From an uncultured Acetatifactor sp. (GTDB lineage: Bacteria; Bacillota; Clostridia; Lachnospirales; Lachnospiraceae): 64,000 bases of DNA. This document shows positions 32,558 to 41,297 of the stretch, in pieces (positions within the stretch are counted from its first letter, which is position 1; the number at the start of each line of letters is the position of its first letter). Location: positions 36,643 to 100,642 of the forward strand of contig CATKYJ010000012.1 of the NCBI GenBank assembly GCA_949840885.1, read 5' to 3'. A model generated the notes under the pieces. It did not search any database and was not told where the DNA came from. It worked only from the letters and a program-made list of their open reading frames with translations. The translations under genes were made by a program, and so were the position numbers.

Positions 32558-34342
32558 TCAGCGCGGACGTACCTCTATGGCATCAAAAGGACACAGCTTC
32601 TCACAGAGGCCGCAGCCGTTGCACATGGTCTCGTCAATGGTTATGGTTCCATCCGCATTCTTTGTCAAAGCAGGGCATCCGGGTCTCAGACACGCGCCGC
32701 ATTTCCTGCATTTCTCCGGAACGGGAACGCATTTGTTCGGGAAAGTAACCCCTTTGAGCAGCACGCAGGGCGCCTTGGTGATGATCACCGACACTTCGTC
32801 CCTTTGGGTCTCCCGGCGGAAGAGCTCCGTGAGCGCGTCTATGTCAAAAGCGCTGACTTCATACACATGCGCGATGCCGAGACTGCGGCACAGCTGCGTG
32901 ATATTGATAGCCGGAACCACCTCTCCTTTCAGGGTCTTTCCGGTAGCCGCGTGGTCCTGATGTCCCGTCATGCCCGTGGTGGAATTGTCCAGAATCACCA
33001 CCGTGCCGCAGGACCGGTTGTAGACCATGTTCATCAGGGAATTGATGCCTGTATGCATGAACGTGGAGTCTCCGATGACCGCCACCCAGTCCCGGATGTA
33101 CTCTTTTCCCCTGGCCTTTTCCATGCCGTGGAGGGTGCTGATGCTGGATCCCATGCAGATGGTGGTGTCCACCACGCTCAAGGGGGCCACCGCGCCTAAA
33201 GTATAGCAGCCGATATCGCCCGCAGCGTGAATTTTCAGGCGGTTCAGCACCGTGTATACACTGCGGTGAGGGCAGCCGGGGCACAAAATCGGAGGCCGGG
33301 CCGGAACATTTGCCGGAGGCAAAGGCGCCTGACCGGATGCCGTTTTTCCCGCCCCGTCCGGATGTGCCTGCCCGTCATACTCCGGCACATGCTGTCTGAT
33401 CATATTGGCGCTGTATTCTCCCTGCACCGTGAAGATCTCCTTGCCGACGGCCTTTTGGATACCCCAGGACTTCACCTGCTCCTCAATGACTGGCTCCAGC
33501 TCCTCGAATATGTACAGCCGCTCCACTTTGGCGGCAAATTCCTCTATCAGCTTCCTGGGCAGGGGATGCACCAGACCCAGCTTCAGGACGCTTGCCTCAG
33601 GCATGGCCTCCCGTACATACTGGTACGGAATTCCGCTTGTGATAAATCCCACGGACAAGTCCCGATACTCCGCCCGGTTCAGAGGCATAGTACATGCGTC
33701 CTGCGCAAGCCTCTTCATGCGCTCCTCCACCACCACATGACGCTTGATGGCATTGACAGGCATCATGACATATTTCGCAGTATTGCGCTCATAGGGAAGC
33801 ACTTCCCTCTCCTCACGCTCTTCCAGCTCCACAATCCCCTGAGAATGGGAAAGTCTGGTGGTGGAGCGCACCATCACCGGCGTGTCGTACTTCTCGCTTA
33901 AGGCAAATGCAAGCTTTGTGAATTCCTTGGCCTCCGCGCTGTCCGAGGGCTCCAGCACGGGAATCATGGCTGCTCTGGCCACCATCCGGCTGTCCTGCTC
34001 GTTCTGGGAGCTGTACATGCCCGGGTCATCCGCCGCCACTACCACCAGACCGCCTCCCACACCTGCGTAGGCCGCGGTGAAAAGCGGATCTGCCGCCACA
34101 TTCACGCCCACATGCTTCATACTGCACATGGACCGGGCTCCGGCGATGGATGCGCCGATGGCCACCTCCGCAGCCACTTTCTCATTGGGCGACCACTCCG
34201 CGTAGACTTCATCGTATTTCGCCATCGCTTCGCTGATCTCCGTGCTGGGCGTACCCGGATAGGCTGCCGACACCCTCACGCCTGCCTCATAGGCTCCTCT
34301 CGCTATGGCTTCATTGCCCAGCAGTATCTTCTTCTCTGACAC
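32558..34342 (-). CDS. iorA: Indolepyruvate:ferredoxin oxidoreductase, alpha subunit
   Basis: 594 aa. The N-terminal pyrimidine-binding domain (GVRVSAAYPGTPSTEISEAM) is followed by the thiamine-diphosphate domain with GDIGCYTLGA and IGDSTFMHTGINSL. The C-terminus has two [4Fe-4S] motifs, CRKCGACLRPGCPA and CNGCGLCEKLCP. It ferments aromatic amino acids via their keto acids in the cytoplasm. The start is GTG 34342 with AGGAGG 7 bases upstream; an in-frame ATG at 34414 falls at the promoter. iorB follows after 174 bases with no gene between. Confidence 0.95.
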   Translation of the reverse strand: MSEKKILLGNEAIARGAYEAGVRVSAAYPGTPSTEISEAMAKYDEVYAEWSPNEKVAAEVAIGASIAGARSMCSMKHVGVNVAADPLFTAAYAGVGGGLVVVAADDPGMYSSQNEQDSRMVARAAMIPVLEPSDSAEAKEFTKLAFALSEKYDTPVMVRSTTRLSHSQGIVELEEREEREVLPYERNTAKYVMMPVNAIKRHVVVEERMKRLAQDACTMPLNRAEYRDLSVGFITSGIPYQYVREAMPEASVLKLGLVHPLPRKLIEEFAAKVERLYIFEELEPVIEEQVKSWGIQKAVGKEIFTVQGEYSANMIRQHVPEYDGQAHPDGAGKTASGQAPLPPANVPARPPILCPGCPHRSVYTVLNRLKIHAAGDIGCYTLGAVAPLSVVDTTICMGSSISTLHGMEKARGKEYIRDWVAVIGDSTFMHTGINSLMNMVYNRSCGTVVILDNSTTGMTGHQDHAATGKTLKGEVVPAINITQLCRSLGIAHVYEVSAFDIDALTELFRRETQRDEVSVIITKAPCVLLKGVTFPNKCVPVPEKCRKCGACLRPGCPALTKNADGTITIDETMCNGCGLCEKLCPFDAIEVRPR

Positions 34343-34398
34343 GTTCCGTCCTCCTCTTCCATTTCCGTTTTCGGGAATTTCATGTTGGTGGAAATATT

Positions 34399-34427
34399 TT
34401 ATCAATCCTGTCATATGGCAATCTCAA
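34399..34427 (-). promoter_or_regulatory. Possible promoter for the ior operon
   Basis: On the minus strand TTGAGA (34422-34427) and TGATAA (34399-34404) are 17 bases apart in an A+T-rich gap. Both boxes are imperfect, so confidence is modest. Confidence 0.45.
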
Positions 34428-34490
34428 TATATTTCAATATTCTAAGATAATTTCCCGGATATGTCAATCACTTTAATGCGTTAAAACTCT

Positions 34491-34525
34491 AAAACCGCCC
34501 GGTGCCCCCCACACCCAGCGGTTTT
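34491..34525 (-). terminator. Terminator after the Cys/Met PLP enzyme gene
   Basis: AAAACCGC and GCGGTTTT form an eight-pair stem around a G-rich loop, followed on the minus strand by AGAGTTTTAAC. It lies 20 bases after the stop codon of the PLP gene and ahead of the ior promoter. Confidence 0.7.
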
Positions 34526-34545
34526 ATATCAATCAGTCCTGTTCC

Positions 34546-35685
34546 TTATCCGAGCACATGCTTCACGGCTCTATCGAAATCCTCTTTCAGCAGATCCGCT
34601 CCCTCAAGCCCGATGTGCAGGCGCACCAGCCCTTTCTTCATGGTCTCATTATCCCGCTCTAAACCTGCCCCCACTGCGGAAATAAGGCTCTCGTAGCCGC
34701 CCCAGCTGGGTCCTCTGTGGAAAAATTCCAGTTCCCTCAAGATTCCGTGAATCCGGTCCCCGGGCAGATCGAACACCACGCTCATCAGGCCGCTGGCTCC
34801 TGTCATCTGTCTCTTTGCCAGCTCATACTGGGGATGGGTATTCCAGTACGGGTAGATCACTTCTTTGACGATGGCCAAATCCTGGAAATACGCCGCCATC
34901 TCCATGGCATTCTTCATATGCTGTTTCATCCGGACAGGCAGCGTCCGAATTCCCCGCAGCATCAGCCAGGAGTCAAAAGGGCTCATCACTGCCCCAAACA
35001 GCTCCCTTTCGTCTTTCGCCACCTGGATCATGTCTTCTTTCCGCCCGATCACCACGCCGCCCACAATGTCGCTGTGGCCTCCCAGGTACTTGGAAGCGGA
35101 ATGTACCACCATATCGATTCCTTTGGTGAGAGGCTTCTGGAAGATCGGGGTGGCATAGGTATTGTCGATCACCGTCGCCGCGTGATGCTTCTTCGCGATC
35201 TGTGCGATTTTCTCCAGATCCTGCACCAGAAACAGATAGGTGGAGGGACTTTCCAGATAGATCAAATCCGTCCTGTCGCATATGGCAGCCTCGATTTCGT
35301 CAGGGTCCGTCCCGCTTACGAATGAGACCGTAATCCCAAATCGCTCCAGATATTCCGACAGGAAACGTCTGGCAGGGCCGTAGATACTTGCCACCGCCAC
35401 TACATGGCTGTCTTTTTTCAGATAATGCATCATGGCAGCGCTGATGGCTCCCATGCCGGAGCCGAAACACCTTGCAGCCTCGCCCTCCTCCAATGCCGCC
35501 ACCTTTTTCTCTACAATCTCCGTAGTGGGATTGGATACTCTGGTGTATGCGTATCTTCCCTCCCGTCCGCCTTCATTCCCTTCGCAGTCAACGAAAAGCG
35601 ATGTCTGGAAAAGGGGCACATTCACGGCTCCGTGAAACCTGGAGGGATCCTCGCCGTAGTGGGTACATATCTCTTCTGCTCTCAT
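34546..35685 (-). CDS. Cys/Met-metabolism PLP-dependent enzyme
   Basis: 379 aa, fold type I. The PLP lysine is in VVHSASKYLGGHSDIVGG; RYAYTRVSNPT and the C-terminal GLVRLHIGLEGADLL are typical of the cystathionine gamma-synthase, beta-lyase and methionine gamma-lyase group. The precise reaction cannot be settled by inspection. No methionine-pathway genes lie beside it. It has its own terminator, and its 5' side faces a decayed AraC-type gene in the opposite direction. Confidence 0.88.
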   Translation of the reverse strand: MRAEEICTHYGEDPSRFHGAVNVPLFQTSLFVDCEGNEGGREGRYAYTRVSNPTTEIVEKKVAALEEGEAARCFGSGMGAISAAMMHYLKKDSHVVAVASIYGPARRFLSEYLERFGITVSFVSGTDPDEIEAAICDRTDLIYLESPSTYLFLVQDLEKIAQIAKKHHAATVIDNTYATPIFQKPLTKGIDMVVHSASKYLGGHSDIVGGVVIGRKEDMIQVAKDERELFGAVMSPFDSWLMLRGIRTLPVRMKQHMKNAMEMAAYFQDLAIVKEVIYPYWNTHPQYELAKRQMTGASGLMSVVFDLPGDRIHGILRELEFFHRGPSWGGYESLISAVGAGLERDNETMKKGLVRLHIGLEGADLLKEDFDRAVKHVLG

Positions 35686-35712
35686 TTGGGGTACCTTTTT
35701 CCCTTTCTCTAA

Positions 35713-36084
35713 TCTTTAGCGGAAGCAGTACATCTTCCTGTTTTAGCAATCGGCTTCCATCCCTTATTCCTTTACTGCTCCGGCGATATTTTCCACAAAA
35801 ACCTCTTTCATAAAACCAAAGAGGAACAACACCTCGAATCTCCTTGCCAAAGAGATTCAGGCCACTTCTAAGCAGTTTATAGAACAGTATACAGATGGGG
35901 AAAAATTCCCTGAAATGGAAATGTCTGCCTGTCAGTGACGCAGGCAAAAGCATTTCTTCTGGAGCATTATCGGGAACCGGTATCCATTGAGATGCTGGCG
36001 GAATACTTTCATCTCAATCCCAGATACTTTTATAAGGTATTCAAAAAATATACGGGACAAACTCCGACAAATTTCCGCAGTTAG
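35713..36084 (+). pseudogene. AraC-family regulator remnant
   Basis: The C-terminal helix-turn-helix of an AraC regulator is intact in one frame: EMLAEYFHLNPRYFYKVFKK and TGQTPTNFRS before TAG at 36082. The same frame upstream encodes LPVLAIGFHPLFLYCSGDIF (about 35743-35802). The stretch between, about 35825-35935, continues only in a second frame (NLLAKEIQATSKQFIEQYTD). There are therefore two compensating frame changes, and the total is about 124 codons against a usual ~290. I see a truncated, inactive gene, not a functional regulator. It explains most of the 470-base gap before the hydrogenase gene. Confidence 0.75.
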
Positions 36085-36155
36085 TCCCGTATATGAATCG
36101 TCATGCCGCGTTTCCCGGTCTCGTCAGACACAGCGAATTTTGCGGTTCTTATGGC

Positions 36156-37655
36156 TCAGTTTGTCTCATGGGGCACGGATTCCTTTGCCTGTGCCTTGAA
36201 TTTTGCCACCTCTTTCACCGCCTGAGGAATGGCAATATTCGTCCCCGCTCCGGCCACACATCCGCCGGGACAGGCCATTCCCTCTATGAGACAGCCGTTC
36301 TTCCTGCCGGCCTTGGCCAGAAGAAGCATTTTCTTACATTCCGTCAGTCCTTCCGCATGCTCAATCTTCACGTCCGTACCCGGGTAATAGGTCCTGATGC
36401 ACTCCTCGATGGCTCCCGCCACACCGCCTGCCACGCCGTAGCCGCGGCCTGCTCCGGTGGCATCCGTCATCTCGTCCATGGCTTTAATTTCCTCCAGGAG
36501 AATGCCCTTTGCCTCGAACATTCCTGTCAATTCCTCAAATGTGATGACGAAGTCCACATCCGAGCGCACGGTTCTGCGGCTGGCCTCCAGCTTCTTGGAA
36601 GCGCAGGGACCGATGAACACTACCAAAGCCTCCGGGTGCTCTTTCTTGATAATCCTGGCTGTGGCCACCATGGGTGTCAGCTCATTGCTGATCTTGTCAA
36701 TGGTCTCCGGGAACAGATGTTTGGCCATCACGGACCAGGAGGGGCAGCAGGAGGTCAGCGCAAAATCCTGCTTTCCCGTGGCTACTTCGTTCACATAGTG
36801 CTCTGCCTCTGCCATACAGCCGAGGTCAGCGCCGATTGCGGTCTCGTATACATCCGCAAAGCCCAGATCTTTCAGTGCAGTCTTGAACATCTCCGGCGTG
36901 ACTTTAGGCCCGAACTGACCTGCAAACGCAGGCGCCACCTGGGCGATGACTTCCCTGCCGGACTGCATGGCGCGAATCAGCTGGAATATCTGAGACTTGT
37001 CCGCGATGGCTCCAAACGGACAGCTGACCATGCACATTCCGCAGGATACGCATCTGTCATTGTCTATATAGGCCCGGCCGAACCGGTCGGATTTGATGGC
37101 ATCCACGCCGCAGGCCGCCTTACAGGGGCGCTCCTTATGGCAGATGGCATCATAGGGACAGACATCCTTGCACTTTCCGCATTTAATGCATTTCTCCTGG
37201 TCAATCACGGACTTGCCGTTCACCATGGAAATCGCCCCTTTGGGACATACGCTGTGGCAGGGATGGGCCACACAGCCCATACAGGAATCGGTCACCTCAT
37301 AGTGGTTCTCGGGGCAGGCATTACAGGCAGACGGAATCACCTGCATCAGAGGCGGCTCATAGTATTTCTCGTCAATATTGCTCTCCTCCAACCCCTGGGT
37401 CAAATGTCCGGGGTGCTCTCTGTTCTCCGGCCGCAGGCTCATGCCCATAGCAAGGCGAAGACGCTCTCTGATAATAGCCCTGTCACGATATACACTCTCC
37501 CAGTATAAGGACTCTTCATAATCTACGATTTTATAGGGCAGGGCCTCCATATCATCTTTTAGATTCGATGAATTGTATGCAAGATTCGCCACTTCCTTAA
37601 AAACTCTTCTCCTGCGCTGGCGTACCGGAGTGTCAATTCCTCTCATGCTGCTCAT
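36156..37655 (-). CDS. Monomeric [FeFe] hydrogenase, group B-like
   Basis: 499 aa. The N-terminal half is cysteine-rich with ferredoxin-type clusters (CIKCGKCKDVCP and CVSCGMCMVSCP) and additional CxxC pairs. The H-cluster motifs are TSCCPSW (L1), IGPCASKKLE (L2, instead of the canonical MPC) and GMACPGGCVAGAG (L3). All cysteines needed for the H-cluster are present. It either evolves or takes up hydrogen with ferredoxin-like electrons. No maturase (hydEFG) or electron-bifurcating partner is nearby. It has its own promoter. Confidence 0.9.
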   Translation of the reverse strand: MSSMRGIDTPVRQRRRRVFKEVANLAYNSSNLKDDMEALPYKIVDYEESLYWESVYRDRAIIRERLRLAMGMSLRPENREHPGHLTQGLEESNIDEKYYEPPLMQVIPSACNACPENHYEVTDSCMGCVAHPCHSVCPKGAISMVNGKSVIDQEKCIKCGKCKDVCPYDAICHKERPCKAACGVDAIKSDRFGRAYIDNDRCVSCGMCMVSCPFGAIADKSQIFQLIRAMQSGREVIAQVAPAFAGQFGPKVTPEMFKTALKDLGFADVYETAIGADLGCMAEAEHYVNEVATGKQDFALTSCCPSWSVMAKHLFPETIDKISNELTPMVATARIIKKEHPEALVVFIGPCASKKLEASRRTVRSDVDFVITFEELTGMFEAKGILLEEIKAMDEMTDATGAGRGYGVAGGVAGAIEECIRTYYPGTDVKIEHAEGLTECKKMLLLAKAGRKNGCLIEGMACPGGCVAGAGTNIAIPQAVKEVAKFKAQAKESVPHETN

Positions 37656-37798
37656 GCCTGTGTGTCTCCTTTTTATTCTGCTCTTTTCTCATTTCTGCCG
37701 TATAGCCCTGTGATTTCCAGGATTCCAGCTTCCCCGCAATCCGGCGCATCTGCGCTGAAGAACATAAGCCATGCTTCCAGCTTATCGGCTACAATTTT

Positions 37799-37827
37799 AT
37801 TGTGCTTGCTTTTTTGAAAAATGTCAA
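37799..37827 (-). promoter_or_regulatory. Promoter for the hydrogenase gene
   Basis: On the minus strand TTGACA (37822-37827) and CACAAT (37799-37804) are 17 bases apart in the 326-base gap 37656-37981. The rest of this gap contains no gene I can support. Confidence 0.65.
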
Positions 37828-37981
37828 GCGGTATAAAGATATATTTCGATATAGGACTACTCTGCAGTCATAGCAATCCCACGGAGACACCTCCCGGAAG
37901 TACCCGCGGACAGTAACCTCACTGCAGCAGGCAGCCCTATCATAAATGGCAGAAAGTGTTGTCACAGCTTTGCCCCGCAAA

Positions 37982-39367
37982 TCATTCATGCCGCAAATGC
38001 TTATCCAACATATCCCTTACCTCATCCAGACTCATATCTTTTTCCTTTGCAATAGCGGCAAGGTCATCATATTCGTATTTTGAGCGTTTTACGCCATAGC
38101 CGGACGAATCCTTGCGGTGAACGATGCCGTAAGGAGTCTGCAGTTCCTCCTCTTTCCGGTTCAGCACATAGCGCTGCATTCTTGCCTCGCGCACTCCAAG
38201 CGTAGTGGTATGCCGGAATATCAGCGCAAGCATCGCTTCCTTGTCAGATTCCCTGCACACTACGCGTATCAATGTCCCCGGGCGGTTCTTCTTCATGCCG
38301 ACAGGCACTGTGTATACGTCCAGCGCACCACTCTCAAAAAGACATTCCATGGCAAAGCCTGTCTGCTCTGCCGTCATATCGTCCACGTTGCAGGAGAGCT
38401 CCAGCACCTGCTCTGTCCTGTCCTCCGTCTCCCCCAGAATCGCGCGGACACAATTTGCCGCCTCGAAATCTTTCTTTCCCATTCCATAGCCGATGGCGCC
38501 CATCTTCATCACAGGCATGCTCCCAAAGCGTGTGGCAAAATACTTCAGCAGAGCGGCACCGGTAGGTGTGCAGAGTTCCCCGCGGACATTTCCTCCATAG
38601 ACAGGTACATCCTTTAGGATAAAAGCCGTGGCAGGCGCAGGTACCGGCAGGATGCCATGGGCGCATCTGACCTGACCGCTTCCCACATGGACTGGCGACA
38701 CCACTACCTCGTCCGGAGCAATTCGGTTCATCAACATGCACACCATGGCGATATCCGTGACAGCATCCATAGTCCCTACCTCATGAAAATGAATTTCCGT
38801 AACCGGAACTCCGTGGGCATGGCTCTCTGCCTCCGCTATCAACCGATAGACGGCCATGATATCATCCTGCACTTTTTCCGGCAGAGCCAGATGTCCCCTG
38901 ACGATATGCTCGATGTCATGGAGGCTGCTGTGATGGTGCGTGTGGGTATGGGTATGGTGATGAGCATGCTCTTCATGGATATGCTCATGATTCTCATGGC
39001 TGTACTCTCCATGGACGTGATCATGGTTCTCATGACTGTGCTCTTCATGGACGTGATCATGATTCTCATGACTGTGCTCTTCATGGACGTGATCATGGTT
39101 CTCATGGCTGTGCTCTCCATGGCTATGTTCATGCAAATGACCAAAGTGGTCAATGCTCTCCTCTTCCACTCCGCCCACCATAACGGACACATGAGTTCCC
39201 GTGATACCGCATTTTACGGCTTTTTCCCGCTCCACATGCACTTCGGGTATCCCCAGTGAATTCACTTCTTTCAGCAAGGCGTCCCCGTCCGGAATCAGCT
39301 CCAATAATGCCGCTGCCAGCATATCTCCGGCTGCTCCCATTCCACAGTCCAAATATAAAGTCCTCAT
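37982..39367 (-). CDS. larC: Nickel-pincer cofactor nickel insertase LarC, with His-rich repeats
   Basis: 461 aa. LarC inserts nickel in a CTP-dependent step to complete the pincer cofactor of lactate racemase and related enzymes. The N-terminus has DCGMGAAGDMLAAAL; HFHEVGTMDAVTDI and GELCTPTGAALLK follow. Residues ~77-147 are almost only His, Glu, Ser, Asn and Asp in 12-residue repeats, probably for nickel storage. The reading frame is continuous, unlike Lactiplantibacillus plantarum larC, where a programmed frameshift joins two frames. It is last in a larE-larB-larC series. Confidence 0.93.
   Translation of the reverse strand: MRTLYLDCGMGAAGDMLAAALLELIPDGDALLKEVNSLGIPEVHVEREKAVKCGITGTHVSVMVGGVEEESIDHFGHLHEHSHGEHSHENHDHVHEEHSHENHDHVHEEHSHENHDHVHGEYSHENHEHIHEEHAHHHTHTHTHHHSSLHDIEHIVRGHLALPEKVQDDIMAVYRLIAEAESHAHGVPVTEIHFHEVGTMDAVTDIAMVCMLMNRIAPDEVVVSPVHVGSGQVRCAHGILPVPAPATAFILKDVPVYGGNVRGELCTPTGAALLKYFATRFGSMPVMKMGAIGYGMGKKDFEAANCVRAILGETEDRTEQVLELSCNVDDMTAEQTGFAMECLFESGALDVYTVPVGMKKNRPGTLIRVVCRESDKEAMLALIFRHTTTLGVREARMQRYVLNRKEEELQTPYGIVHRKDSSGYGVKRSKYEYDDLAAIAKEKDMSLDEVRDMLDKHLRHE
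38930..39140 (-). repeat. 36-bp tandem repeat encoding His-rich segment of LarC
   Basis: About four units of 36 bases encode EEHSHENHDHVH with small changes, followed by a HHHTHTHTHHH run. Units are nearly identical at the DNA level, so copy number is probably unstable. Confidence 0.9.
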
Positions 39368-39487
39368 AGGCTCTCCTTTTTCTGTAATATACTTTCGGAA
39401 TCTCCGCCCCCCCGTTTTATCGGGCTTCCGGTTTTACATTTTGCCCTCTTTTACATTAAATGCGGGCAATCGGATGCTTTTTGCTCT

Positions 39488-40249
39488 TCAATCCCTTTTT
39501 GAGGCATCCATATGATTGATCATGCTGGCCAGGTATCCTGCGCCGAATCCATTGTCGATATTCACCACAGATACACCGCTGGCACAGGAATTCAGCATAG
39601 ACAAAAGCGCCGACAATCCGCCGAAAGAAGCACCATATCCCACGCTGGTGGGCACCGCAATGACAGGGCAGTCAGCCAGTCCCCCGATGACGCTGGCCAA
39701 AGCACCCTCCATACCGGCAATGGCAATGATCACGCTGGCCCCCATGATGTCGTCCAGATGGGCCAGGGTCCTGTGAAGCCCAGCTACGCCTACATCATAG
39801 AGCCGCACCACCTCATTGCCCAGCACCCGGGCCGTCAGGGCGGCCTCTTCCGCCACCGGAATATCGCTGGTTCCCCCTGTGGCCACCACGATTCTGCCCA
39901 GGCCGCCGCACTCCGGCAGTTCTCCGATGATCCCCACGCCTGCGTCCTCATGGAAATCCAGAGCATGGCGCTTTCCCACCGCATCCGCAGCTTCCTTTGA
40001 CATTCTCGTGATCAGAATGGTCTTCTGCCCGTTCTTCTCCATAACGTCAATAATACCGTTTATCTGCTCCGGAGTCTTTCCCGCTCCGTAGATAACCTCC
40101 GCCGCTCCCTGGCGTATCTTTCGGTGGAGATCCACTTTCGCATAACCAATGTCCTCAAAAGGCTCTACTTTAATCCGAAGCAGTGCATCCTCCACGGACA
40201 TCTCCCCCGCCTGCACAGCCTCCAGAACACGTTTTACCTCATTGTCCAT
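39488..40249 (-). CDS. larB: LarB, pyridinium-3,5-biscarboxylate mononucleotide synthase
   Basis: 253 aa. LarB carboxylates and hydrolyses nicotinic acid adenine dinucleotide, the first step of the nickel-pincer cofactor. The C-terminal half resembles PurE, with VATGGTSDIPVAEEAALTA and VIAVPTSVGYGASFGGLSAL. The true start is ATG 40249, which overlaps the larE stop as TGATG and has GGAGGT 6 bases upstream; the TTG at 40252 is not needed. larC follows after 120 bases. Confidence 0.94.
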   Translation of the reverse strand: MDNEVKRVLEAVQAGEMSVEDALLRIKVEPFEDIGYAKVDLHRKIRQGAAEVIYGAGKTPEQINGIIDVMEKNGQKTILITRMSKEAADAVGKRHALDFHEDAGVGIIGELPECGGLGRIVVATGGTSDIPVAEEAALTARVLGNEVVRLYDVGVAGLHRTLAHLDDIMGASVIIAIAGMEGALASVIGGLADCPVIAVPTSVGYGASFGGLSALLSMLNSCASGVSVVNIDNGFGAGYLASMINHMDASKRD

Positions 40250-41115
40250 CAACGTACCTCCATATCCAACAGCACCGCGCCGTAGTACTTCTTCAGTTCC
40301 GTGAGAATTTCCTGCCGCCTGGACAGCACCAGGGGAATATCCTGCTCCCGAACCTGCAGGCGCGCATAATCACAAGCCTTAATCCCCGTCTGAAATCCGG
40401 ATGCCGTTTTGCAGGGCATTTCTTTCCGCGCCGTATCCGTCTGTACGCAGGGGCTCCCACTGCCGGCACACCCCTCTGTCTGCCCGCCGCCTGCCGGAAT
40501 CATTCTAACCCGGAAATCCGTCAGGCCAATGGAGGCCAGATAATCTTCCGCCTCCTCCGTTCTGCTCAGCCTCTCTGTCGTAATCTCTGTCCCGGCGGGA
40601 ATCCGGGTAGCCAGGCAGGCATAGGCGGGCTTATCCCAGGTAAAGAGGCCCGCTTCCTTGGACAAACTTCTGACAGCATCCTTGGTCAGTCCGCACTCTC
40701 TCAGCGGCGAGCGGACTTTCAGCTCAGTCAGCGCACGCATGCCCGGACGGTCTCCTGCGTCGTCGGAGGCATTTGTTCCATCCATCAATACAGGGTATCC
40801 GTCCTCTGCGGCAGCCTGTGCTATAGAGGAAAATATCATTTTCTTGCAGTGATAACATCTGTCAGCAGGATTGGCAGATATCACCGGATCCGCAAGCACG
40901 TCTGCTTTCAGTTCCCGCATTTCTGCCCCGAGATTTGCGGACAGCCGCCTGGCGTCCTCCAGCTCAAACCGGGGCTGAAAGGCAGACCTTACATAATAAG
41001 CCCGCACCTGCGCCCCATTTGCCAGAGCCGCATAGAGCAGATAGGCCGAATCTACGCCGCCGGAAAATGCCAGGGCTACTTTGGGGTTTTGGCAGAAAAA
41101 ATCATTTAAATTCAT
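40249..41115 (-). CDS. larE: LarE, sacrificial sulfur transferase
   Basis: 288 aa. This PP-loop ATPase activates the pyridinium dicarboxylate by adenylation and transfers sulfur from a cysteine. The PP-loop is ALAFSGGVDSAYLLY. NPADRCYHCKK is conserved, and Cys in KPAYACLATRIPAG corresponds in position to the sacrificial cysteine of other LarE proteins. The gene begins the lar operon. The ribosome-binding site is weak, and larA, encoding the usual lactate racemase apoenzyme, is not in the window. Confidence 0.94.
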   Translation of the reverse strand: MNLNDFFCQNPKVALAFSGGVDSAYLLYAALANGAQVRAYYVRSAFQPRFELEDARRLSANLGAEMRELKADVLADPVISANPADRCYHCKKMIFSSIAQAAAEDGYPVLMDGTNASDDAGDRPGMRALTELKVRSPLRECGLTKDAVRSLSKEAGLFTWDKPAYACLATRIPAGTEITTERLSRTEEAEDYLASIGLTDFRVRMIPAGGGQTEGCAGSGSPCVQTDTARKEMPCKTASGFQTGIKACDYARLQVREQDIPLVLSRRQEILTELKKYYGAVLLDMEVR

Positions 41116-41188
41116 ATATTATACCCATTCAATCTCACAGTTGTGATCAGTGGAATTTTGATTTTGCTCGTATGTCAGAGAGCATGGC

Positions 41189-41228
41189 AACTTTACTAAA
41201 GTTTATGGCAGGAATAGGAAAAAGTCAA
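41189..41228 (-). promoter_or_regulatory. lar operon promoter with operator-like palindrome
   Basis: On the minus strand TTGACT (41223-41228) and TAAACT (41200-41205) are 17 bases apart. A perfect palindrome AACTTTA-C-TAAAGTT (41189-41203) overlaps the -10 box and the likely start of transcription. A second small inverted repeat, TCACA-GT-TGTGA, lies at 41135-41146 near the larE start. This arrangement suggests control by a repressor, but the regulator is unknown. Confidence 0.55.
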
Positions 41229-41297
41229 TGCTTCTGAGACAGAATTTAAAAATATGCTTTCAGCTGCTCCTGTTTCCTGCCCACGGTCTCTTTCTTT

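Noticed and set aside
35588..35953. 121-codon minus-strand frame
   Set aside because: It overlaps the PLP-enzyme start and the AraC remnant; no supporting motif.
36093..37508. 471-codon plus-strand open frame
   Set aside because: It is antisense to the hydrogenase, whose H-cluster motifs are clear; high G+C explains the lack of stops.
37789..37989. 66-codon minus-strand frame after larC
   Set aside because: It overlaps the larC stop, has no ribosome-binding site and spans the hydrogenase promoter.
39010..39120. LarC histidine repeats as members of the 18-bp family because both encode EEHS
   Set aside because: The unit is 36 bases, with a different remainder; the shared four residues can be coincidence.
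37982..39367. Programmed frameshift in larC
   Set aside because: Known in Lactiplantibacillus plantarum, but this gene is one uninterrupted frame.
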